Assembly: GCA_009712635.1 (NCBI GenBank)
Contig: WASS01000029.1
Location: 355,276-419,275 of the forward strand
Direction of reading: 5' to 3'
From: Hungatella sp.
GTDB taxonomy: Bacteria > Bacillota > Clostridia > Lachnospirales > Lachnospiraceae
DNA: 64,000 nucleotides
Shown one piece after another: positions 10,391 to 16,906 of the stretch. The first letter of the stretch is position 1. Each line of letters begins with the position of its first letter. The position numbers and the translations under genes are program-made. The notes below the pieces were generated by a model, which saw only the letters and a program-made list of their open reading frames with translations, was not told the origin of the DNA and made no database searches.

Positions 10391-10984
10391 TTAGTTCTGA
10401 TTTCCCTCATAAATGCCGTATTTATAAAATTGATACCATTTAAGAATCTCATTTTCTGGCGCGATATTTAATGCCATAAGAACCTCTCTTGCAAATTCCA
10501 AAGGCGAAACTCCATTTGCAGTAATGATTGTTTCATCTCTTACCGCCGGCTCCACAATATAGTTTTTCTCTCCAGTATAAGCATTTTGGGCCCACTGCTT
10601 TAAATTATCACAGTCATTGCTGGTATGCCGGACGTCATTTAACAGCCCAATTGTACCCAGGAATGCGGAAGCATCACAAATGCCACCTAAAATTCTTCCA
10701 TCATGAAAACAACTTTCTGCCAGCGGACGGATCTGCTGTGCTGATTCCCCTCTCCATGAGGTTCCGCCGATGAGGATGAGAGCCTCATAATCCTTTGGCA
10801 TATCATGGATATCATAATCGGGAATAACCCGGAATCCGCCAATGGATTCCACTGCCTTCTTTTCTAAAGAAACAGTTTTTACATCGTATTGATCCGGATT
10901 AAATGTCCGGATGGCGGTAGACAAATAGGCTGCTTCCCAATCTGCAAATCCTTCTAAAATTACAAATAATACATTCTTTTTCAT
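10391..10984 (-). CDS. DJ-1/PfpI family protein
   Basis: 197 residues, a single class I glutamine amidotransferase-like domain. The nucleophile elbow is GGICDAS with C103, preceded by the strand ALILIGGTSWRGE; E17 in the FADWE segment matches the conserved acidic partner. Members include deglycases, chaperones and proteases, so the activity is not assigned. It is transcribed away from a WYL-domain regulator with only 92 bp between the starts, and a palindrome lies in that gap. AAAGGAG precedes the ATG. Confidence 0.88.
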   Translation of the reverse strand: MKKNVLFVILEGFADWEAAYLSTAIRTFNPDQYDVKTVSLEKKAVESIGGFRVIPDYDIHDMPKDYEALILIGGTSWRGESAQQIRPLAESCFHDGRILGGICDASAFLGTIGLLNDVRHTSNDCDNLKQWAQNAYTGEKNYIVEPAVRDETIITANGVSPLEFAREVLMALNIAPENEILKWYQFYKYGIYEGNQN

Positions 10985-11022
10985 AATATTCTCCTTTTTT
11001 CCTTAAGTATAACATTCCATTG

Positions 11023-11051
11023 TTGACATCTGTATGTCAATGATTTAAGCT
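11023..11051. promoter_or_regulatory. Shared operator and promoter between the DJ-1 and WYL genes
   Basis: TTGACAT (11023-11029) and ATGTCAA (11034-11040) form a perfect 7-bp inverted repeat with a 4-base spacer. The left arm also supplies TTGACA as a -35 box for the WYL gene, with TAAGCT at 11046-11051 after 17 bp. A TATACT on the minus strand (11011-11006) could be the -10 of the DJ-1 gene. One bound regulator dimer would therefore affect both directions. Confidence 0.6.
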
Positions 11052-11076
11052 GATTTAAAAAAATGGAAGTGATGAG

Positions 11077-12012
11077 ATGAAAATAGACAGGCTTATTGCA
11101 ATTATCATGATTCTTTTAGAGCGGGAGAAAGTAACCGCAAAATCTCTGGCAGAGATGTTTGAAGTTTCCATGCGGACGATATACAGGGATTTAGATGTAA
11201 TTAATCAGGCAGGAATTCCGGTCTATGCCACCTCGGGACCGGGCGGCGGCGTTGAAATCATGAAAGAATTTAAAGTGGAAAAACGAATTTTCTCTGCAAA
11301 CGATATAACCGCACTTCTGATGGGATTATCCAGTATTAAAAATAATCTGCCTGGGGAACAGACCATGGCAGCGCTGGCAAAAGTAAAGGGAATGATTCCA
11401 ATAGAACATCATAAGGAGTGGGAATATCGTGCAAATCAAATGAAAATTGATGCATTACCCTGGTTCAATGCCGGAAATTTATTTTCTACAGTTGAAATAA
11501 TACAAGAAGCGTTAGATCAGCAAAGACTTCTCACATTCCAATACCGGGATATCAGAGATAAAAAAAGCAGCAGAGAAGTAGAACCCTATCGTCTTTTATG
11601 GAAAGGAGAGGCATGGTATCTTCAGGGATATTGTTTGTCACGCAGGGATTTTCGTACGTTTAAACTGTTAAGGATGAGCGATCTGTTAGTATCAGATCAG
11701 CGATTTGAAATCCGCGATTTTCCCATGGAACGGTTGGATGAGATGCAGGCTAGAGAAAATTCACTAACAATGGTAAAACTAAGGATTCAGGAAGGAGTAA
11801 GGGATTTGGTTATAACGCGTTTTGGGGAAGACTGTCTGACTCCCGATGGTCCGGATCATTACATAGCGGAACTGCATATGCCTGTGGATGATCTGGCCTG
11901 TGGCTATCTGCTCAGTATGGGAACCAGATGTGTATGTCTGGAGCCAGAGGAAATGCGGGAAAAAATGAGACAGCTTTCTTCTGAAATCTGTGGATTTTAC
12001 CAAACTTCGTAA
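11077..12012 (+). CDS. YafY-type HTH regulator with WYL domain
   Basis: 311 residues. An N-terminal winged helix of the HTH_11 type (KSLAEMFEVSMRTIYRDLDVIN) is followed by the GGG turn YATSGPGGGVEI, a WYL ligand domain (about 145-220; the core here reads AWYLQGYCLSRRDFRTFKLLRM) and a C-terminal extension. Such proteins are one-component regulators of neighbouring genes. The divergently encoded DJ-1/PfpI gene is the probable target, through the palindrome between the two starts. The downstream radical SAM gene is 85 bp away with its own strong ribosome-binding site, so co-transcription with it is possible. Confidence 0.88.
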   Translation: MKIDRLIAIIMILLEREKVTAKSLAEMFEVSMRTIYRDLDVINQAGIPVYATSGPGGGVEIMKEFKVEKRIFSANDITALLMGLSSIKNNLPGEQTMAALAKVKGMIPIEHHKEWEYRANQMKIDALPWFNAGNLFSTVEIIQEALDQQRLLTFQYRDIRDKKSSREVEPYRLLWKGEAWYLQGYCLSRRDFRTFKLLRMSDLLVSDQRFEIRDFPMERLDEMQARENSLTMVKLRIQEGVRDLVITRFGEDCLTPDGPDHYIAELHMPVDDLACGYLLSMGTRCVCLEPEEMREKMRQLSSEICGFYQTS

Positions 12013-12097
12013 GCTTCTATGCCGCAGCTTTTCTGCATATAGATAGGATGTACTTTTTTGAAACTGCAAAAGGCTTTAAAACGAAAGGAGTGCATCC

Positions 12098-13108
12098 ATG
12101 ATTGTATCGTGGCTGACAACCGATGAGTGTAATTTAAGATGCAGGCATTGTTACCAGGATGCCGGAAGCAGAAAAACAAAAGAACTCACAACAGCAGAAG
12201 CAGAAAAGATGATTGGAGAAATTGCAAAGGCAGGATTTAAAATCATGATTTTCAGTGGGGGAGAGCCGCTGATGCGTCCGGATATTTATCATTTGGTATC
12301 CCATGCAGCAAAAGCCGGACTAAGACCGGTCTTTGGAACCAATGGGACACTTTTGACGGAAGAAACGGCCAGAAAGTTAAAAGACTGCGGTGCTGCAGCA
12401 ATGGGAATCAGTGTGGATAGTTTGAATGAAGAAAAGCATAATGATTTCAGAGGCTGCTCCGATGCATTCCGCTTAACCATGGAAGGAATTGAAAACTGCA
12501 AAAAAGTGGGACTGCCATTTCAGATCCATACCACAGTTCTGGACTGGAATCAGGCGGAAGTAAGCGATATCATTGATTTTAGTGTAGATGTGGGAGCTGT
12601 GGCAAACTACATATTTTTTCTCATTCCGGTGGGGAGAGGAAAATTTCTGGAAGACACATCCTTGCAGGTTATGGAATATGAAGCACTGTTAAAAACCATT
12701 ATGGAGAAACAGAAAAAAGTGCCCATTGATATAAAGCCCACCTGTGCGCCCCAATTTGTCCGTGTGGCAAAAGAACTGGAGGTTCAGAGCCGTTTTAAAA
12801 AGGGCTGCCTTGCCGGCTTGTCTTATTGTGTGATTACTCCGGAGGGGCTGGTCAGACCGTGTGCATATATGACAGAAATTGCGGGAGATGTCCGGAAGGA
12901 TTCATTTAATAAAATCTGGTCTGAAAGCAGTGTGTTTAAAAAGTTAAGAAGCAGGGAGTATAAGGGCACCTGCAGTACATGCGATTACAAAGAAGACTGC
13001 GGTGGCTGCCGGGCAAGAGCTGGATATTACCACGACGGTGACTATATGGCGGAGGACAGCTACTGTGGGTTTGGAACTAAGTGGAAGGAGGGACTTCCTG
13101 CAAAATGA
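12098..13108 (+). CDS. Radical SAM/SPASM protein, NirJ/AhbD-like
   Basis: 336 residues. The radical SAM cluster motif is C11-x3-C15-x2-C18 (ECNLRCRHCYQD), with the GGEPL segment that binds AdoMet. The C-terminal SPASM region supplies further cysteines (GCLAGLSYC, RPCAYM, CSTCDYKEDCGGC, DSYC) for auxiliary iron-sulfur clusters. The ending CGGCRARAGYYHDGDYMAED resembles the haem-pathway enzymes AhbD and NirJ, although SPASM proteins also modify peptides. No precursor peptide or other haem gene is visible nearby. Its stop overlaps the start of a FecB-like binding protein (ATGA), coupling it to an importer of a metal chelate or tetrapyrrole. AAAGGAG precedes the ATG. Confidence 0.82.
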   Translation: MIVSWLTTDECNLRCRHCYQDAGSRKTKELTTAEAEKMIGEIAKAGFKIMIFSGGEPLMRPDIYHLVSHAAKAGLRPVFGTNGTLLTEETARKLKDCGAAAMGISVDSLNEEKHNDFRGCSDAFRLTMEGIENCKKVGLPFQIHTTVLDWNQAEVSDIIDFSVDVGAVANYIFFLIPVGRGKFLEDTSLQVMEYEALLKTIMEKQKKVPIDIKPTCAPQFVRVAKELEVQSRFKKGCLAGLSYCVITPEGLVRPCAYMTEIAGDVRKDSFNKIWSESSVFKKLRSREYKGTCSTCDYKEDCGGCRARAGYYHDGDYMAEDSYCGFGTKWKEGLPAK

Positions 13109-14061
13109 ATTTCCGTTTGCTGAAAATAACGGTATTAATTACGATACTTACTTCCTTCTTATCTGGATGCGCAGTACGGACTGTGGATGCAGCCAGGAAT
13201 GAGGCAGATGATCAGACCGGGTATTATCAATTTACGGATGCGTTAGGACAGGAGATCCGGGTGAAGAATCCCAAACGTGTTGTTGCGCTCATGGGAAGCT
13301 TTGCGGATACCTGGCAAAAAGCAGGGGGAGAGCTATGCGGAGTAACCGATGATGCATTTGATGAAAGAGGTCTTGAACTTCCTGAGAACGTGATTTCTGT
13401 GGGGATGTACAACAGCCCTAATCTGGAGACAATCATTGGGCTGAATCCTGATCTTGTCATTTTGTCGTCTGAGACGAAAGAGCACACAGCGTTAAAGGAA
13501 GCGCTACAACAGGCAGGAATTACAGCTGCCTATTTTCATGTGACTTACTTTGAGGATTATCTATCCATGCTGCGAATCTGCACGGATATCACTGGAAGAG
13601 AGGATTTATATAAGAAAAATGGATTGGACACAAAGCAGCAGATTGAAACGGTGATTAATAAGAATAACCAGGAAAGTTCTCCAAGAGTTCTTTTTCTTAT
13701 TACCTATTCTGGGGGTGTCGTGGCAAAAAATTCTGAATGCATGACAGGAAAAATGTTGAAAGACTTAGGTTGCATCAATCTGGCAGATGAAAACAAAAGC
13801 CTGCTAAAGGAATTTACCATGGAAGCCATAATCAAAGAAGACCCGGATTTTATTTTTGTTGTTCCCATGGGAAATGATGATGCGCTGGCAAATAAAAATT
13901 TAAAAGAAAGCATAGAGAAGAACCCAGCCTGGAATGGTTTAAAAGCGGTTCAAAATCAGCATTATATTCTCCTTCCCAAAGAGAAGTTTTTATATAAGCC
14001 AAATGAGAAATGGGGGGAGAGCTATGTTTACCTTTCTGAAATTCTCAGTGGCGTCAGATAA
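13105..14061 (+). CDS. FecB/BtuF-type substrate-binding lipoprotein
   Basis: 318 residues. A signal peptide ends in lipobox LSGC (C22), followed by a periplasmic-binding fold of the iron-siderophore, haem and cobalamin class (GYYQFTDALGQEIRVKNPKRVVAL, then NLETIIGLNPDLVILSS). The start at 13105 is taken because ATGA overlaps the radical SAM stop and AAGGAGGG lies at about 13085-13092. It should deliver a metal chelate to the permease encoded next; which one (siderophore, haem, corrinoid, molybdate or tungstate complex) is not readable. Confidence 0.88.
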   Translation: MNFRLLKITVLITILTSFLSGCAVRTVDAARNEADDQTGYYQFTDALGQEIRVKNPKRVVALMGSFADTWQKAGGELCGVTDDAFDERGLELPENVISVGMYNSPNLETIIGLNPDLVILSSETKEHTALKEALQQAGITAAYFHVTYFEDYLSMLRICTDITGREDLYKKNGLDTKQQIETVINKNNQESSPRVLFLITYSGGVVAKNSECMTGKMLKDLGCINLADENKSLLKEFTMEAIIKEDPDFIFVVPMGNDDALANKNLKESIEKNPAWNGLKAVQNQHYILLPKEKFLYKPNEKWGESYVYLSEILSGVR

Positions 14062-15052
14062 AAAGAGCTTGCTGTTTCTGATGATTTCTTTTGCTTCTCT
14101 TATTGTTTCTGCTTTGCTTGGATTATTTTCCGGTGCCAGCTTTATTCCGCCCTCTGTAATATTTGAGGTGTTATTCTCCGGCAGAACCCAGGACCCGGTT
14201 TACCGTATTTTTATGACTGTGCGGCTGCCGCGGGTATTGGGAGCGCTGCTTGCAGGAAGCGGTCTTGCTGTTTCCGGATCAATTCTTCAGACGGTGTTTC
14301 ATAATCCGCTGGCAAGTCCCAATATTATAGGTGTGAATGCGGGGGCAGGGCTGTTTGTACTGATCAGTTCTATTCTTTTCCCAGGTGCCCGTGACCTTGT
14401 CCCCTTTGCTGCATTTTTAGGAGCTCTTCTTGCATCAGTTCTGATTCTGCTCATTGCTATGACCAACAGAATGTCCCAGTTATTGCTTATTCTGTCCGGA
14501 TTTGTAATCAATAGTCTGTTTACGGCTGGAATGAATGCAGTACTGATTTTGTTCCCTGATGCTTATGTAGGCGCGGGTAACTTTCTGGCAGGAGGTCTTT
14601 CAGGCGTAACCACGGATAGGCTGATTTATCCCACCTTTGGCATACTGGGAGGAATTTTACTTTCTTTCTGCTGTGCAAAAGAACTAAATCATCTGGGTCT
14701 TGGCGCAGAACGTGCCAGTGCTTTAGGAATGAATGTACCTGTTATCAGATGTCTGGCGATTGCTATCGCTGCGGCTTTGGCGGGTGGGGCTGTCAGCTTT
14801 GCAGGTCTGATTGGATTTGTGGGTCTTATTATTCCTCATGGAGTGAAGCTTTTAATCGGCACGGATAACCGAATCGTATTGCCCGGCAGCGCACTTCTTG
14901 GCGGAATGTTTGTTATATTGTGCGATCTTTTTGCACGAACTATATTTATTCCTTATGAACTTCCGGTGGGAATCCTGTTGTCAGTCGTGGGCTGCCCATT
15001 CTTTCTTTATCTGATTCTGAAAAACAGAAACAGGAGGGATATGGAATGTTAA
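14024..15052 (+). CDS. FecCD family ABC transporter permease
   Basis: 342 residues, strongly hydrophobic with about ten membrane helices. Family landmarks include RLPRVLGALLAGSGLAVSG and GLIGFVGLIIPHGVKLLIG, the ATPase-docking region. ATG 14024 is preferred over an upstream in-frame ATG (14003) because a G-rich site, GGGGGGAGA, lies immediately before it. The gene overlaps the end of the binding-protein gene by 38 bp and the ATPase gene start by 7 bp, so the unit is tightly packed. It forms the homodimeric channel of the importer. Confidence 0.9.
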   Translation: MFTFLKFSVASDKKSLLFLMISFASLIVSALLGLFSGASFIPPSVIFEVLFSGRTQDPVYRIFMTVRLPRVLGALLAGSGLAVSGSILQTVFHNPLASPNIIGVNAGAGLFVLISSILFPGARDLVPFAAFLGALLASVLILLIAMTNRMSQLLLILSGFVINSLFTAGMNAVLILFPDAYVGAGNFLAGGLSGVTTDRLIYPTFGILGGILLSFCCAKELNHLGLGAERASALGMNVPVIRCLAIAIAAALAGGAVSFAGLIGFVGLIIPHGVKLLIGTDNRIVLPGSALLGGMFVILCDLFARTIFIPYELPVGILLSVVGCPFFLYLILKNRNRRDMEC

Positions 15053-15834
15053 AAATGGCGGGGGTTTCTTATTCCTATCATAAAAACAGACCGATTATCA
15101 CAAATCTGGATTTAGAAATAGAGGCTGGAAAGATAACGACTATCGCCGGGCCAAATGGATGCGGCAAGAGCACAGTCTTAAAGCTGGCCTCCCGTATGCT
15201 GATACCTCAGACAGGCGAAATTATTTTAGGCGATAAAAACCTCTCTCATATGAGTAAAAGAGCGGTGGCGAGAGAAGTGTCCATTCTTTTTCAGAACAGC
15301 CAGATTCCGGATATGACCGCTTTACGAGCAGTGATGGCTGCAAGATATCCCTATCAGTCTTCTTTTTCCGGTTACACAAAAGAAGAGAAAGAGATAAGCG
15401 AATGTGCCATGGAACTGACTGGCTGCAAAGAGTTTGGGCGTAAAAACATGGCAGAGCTTTCGGGCGGAGAGCGGCAGAGAGTGTTTCTTGCCATGATTTA
15501 CAATCAGGATACTCCCCTGATTCTTCTTGATGAACCGACTACCTATCTGGATATCCATGTTACCTATGAAATAATGGAACTGATTGGAAGTCTGAATAAA
15601 AATCAGAAAAAAACCATAGTGATGGTGCTTCATGATTTAAATCTGGCTCTTCAGTATTCTGACTCTCTTATCTTAATGAACCATGGCAGCATTTTTAACA
15701 TCCATACACCAGGTGATAATTGTATTTTAGAAAGCATCAAAGCTCTTTTTGGTGTAGAAGTTCGTAATTTTAGAGATAACCACAACTCTTTTTATTGTTT
15801 TGCCCAATCTGCGGATAATGATATCGGTATATAG
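15046..15834 (+). CDS. FecE/FhuC-type ABC transporter ATPase
   Basis: 262 residues. Walker A is GPNGCGKST, the signature is LSGGERQR and Walker B is LILLDEPTTYLD, followed by the switch histidine in VMVLHDLN. It energises uptake by the FecCD permease. It overlaps the permease gene by 7 bp and ends the rSAM-FecBCD operon; the next gene has its own promoter. Confidence 0.92.
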   Translation: MLKMAGVSYSYHKNRPIITNLDLEIEAGKITTIAGPNGCGKSTVLKLASRMLIPQTGEIILGDKNLSHMSKRAVAREVSILFQNSQIPDMTALRAVMAARYPYQSSFSGYTKEEKEISECAMELTGCKEFGRKNMAELSGGERQRVFLAMIYNQDTPLILLDEPTTYLDIHVTYEIMELIGSLNKNQKKTIVMVLHDLNLALQYSDSLILMNHGSIFNIHTPGDNCILESIKALFGVEVRNFRDNHNSFYCFAQSADNDIGI

Positions 15835-15856
15835 TTGATAAAAGCAAATAAAATAC

Positions 15857-15900
15857 TTGACAAAAGCAACTATAATGGTAAAATATAATTATCATTTTAC
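15857..15900 (+). promoter_or_regulatory. Promoter and operator of the MarR-GNAT gene
   Basis: TTGACA (15857-15862), a 16-bp spacer and TAAAAT (15879-15884) form a promoter. An inverted repeat, GTAAAAT (15878-15884) and ATTTTAC (15894-15900), covers the -10 and start region, the classic position for autorepression by a MarR protein. The right part also contains ATTATCA, half of a Fur-like box; the left half does not match. Confidence 0.6.
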
Positions 15901-15915
15901 AGCAGGAGGTAAGCC

Positions 15916-16845
15916 ATGCAGAGTTACCTGAAGAAATACATAGGAATTATCCGTAGTTTCAACCGATATTACACCAATGTTCTTGGATTGCTTAACCAGC
16001 ATTTCCTGGATAGTCCGTATTCCCTTTCAGAAGTGCGGATTCTTCATGAGATCGAAAAAACAGAGCAATGTACCGCCAGCATGCTGGCAGATACTCTTTC
16101 CATGGATGTGGGATACTTAAGCCGGATATTAAAGAAGTTTCAAAAATCCGGATTGATTGAGAAAAAGCGGTCTTCAGAAGACAAACGATCTCAATACCTT
16201 ACGGTAACCCCATTGGGGAAGGAAAACCAGGACCAGTTTAATGACCGATCCGATCATCAGATTGAAAAGCTGGTGGAGTCCCTTCCAGAGGAGGAAATTA
16301 AGATACTGGCACGTAACATGACTTCCATTGAAACCATATTGACCAAAGGGAAAAACGTCAGGCGCGGTGATATTACCATACGTGATGATGTAAGACCCGG
16401 AGATGCAGGATATCTCACCTATTTACATGGCTGGATTTATAAAAAGGAATATGATTATTCCGTTGCATTTGAGGGATATGTGGCAGAATCCTTTTATCAG
16501 TTCCTGGTTCAGTATAATCCGGAGAAAGACAGGCTCTGGTGCGCAGAGCATGAAGGAGAGATCGTGGGCTGTATCGGGATTGTCGGCCACGGGGAGAGGG
16601 CGCAGCTACGGTGGTTTCTTCTGCACCCCAGCTATCGGGGAATCGGACTTGGGAAAGATCTTTTTGAGCTGGCCATGTCTTTTGCCAGGGAAAGGGGCTT
16701 TAAAAAGGTGTACTTAGAGACTACCAATGATTTAACAAGGGCAATTGGAATGTATACAAAGGCGGGTTTTATAAAGACGGCAGAGAAAGAGAACCGGGCA
16801 TGGCGGGATGATTTACTGGGACTGGAATTTGAACTGGAGATATAA
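15916..16845 (+). CDS. MarR-GNAT fusion (regulator with acetyltransferase domain)
   Basis: 309 residues. Residues 1-145 are a MarR winged helix (LSEVRILHEIEKTEQCTASM, KRSSEDKRSQYLTVTPLG); residues 150-309 are a GNAT fold with the acetyl-CoA loop HPSYRGIGLGKDLF and the closing AIGMYTKAGF. Such fusions are widespread in Firmicutes and Actinobacteria; the acetylated substrate is generally unknown. AGGAGG precedes the ATG and a palindrome overlaps the promoter, so autoregulation is likely. It follows the rSAM-FecBCD operon on the same strand and might regulate it, but no second full copy of its palindrome was found there. Confidence 0.88.
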   Translation: MQSYLKKYIGIIRSFNRYYTNVLGLLNQHFLDSPYSLSEVRILHEIEKTEQCTASMLADTLSMDVGYLSRILKKFQKSGLIEKKRSSEDKRSQYLTVTPLGKENQDQFNDRSDHQIEKLVESLPEEEIKILARNMTSIETILTKGKNVRRGDITIRDDVRPGDAGYLTYLHGWIYKKEYDYSVAFEGYVAESFYQFLVQYNPEKDRLWCAEHEGEIVGCIGIVGHGERAQLRWFLLHPSYRGIGLGKDLFELAMSFARERGFKKVYLETTNDLTRAIGMYTKAGFIKTAEKENRAWRDDLLGLEFELEI

Positions 16846-16847
16846 TT

Positions 16848-16894
16848 CATAAGAGCTGCAGAAAACTGATATGAGGTTTTCTACAGCTCTTATG
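16848..16894. terminator. Terminator hairpin between convergent genes
   Basis: CATAAGAGCTG (16848-16858) plus AGAAAAC (16860-16866) pair with GTTTTCT (16876-16882) plus CAGCTCTTATG (16884-16894), with one mismatch. It lies between the MarR-GNAT stop and the convergent hydroxylase stop and can serve both. Confidence 0.65.
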
Positions 16895-16906
16895 GCAAGT
16901 TTCTTA

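Noticed and set aside
15880-15894. Fur box at the MarR-GNAT promoter
   Set aside because: Only the right half (ATTATCA) matches; the left half fits at 3 of 7 positions. The MarR-type palindrome explains the region better.
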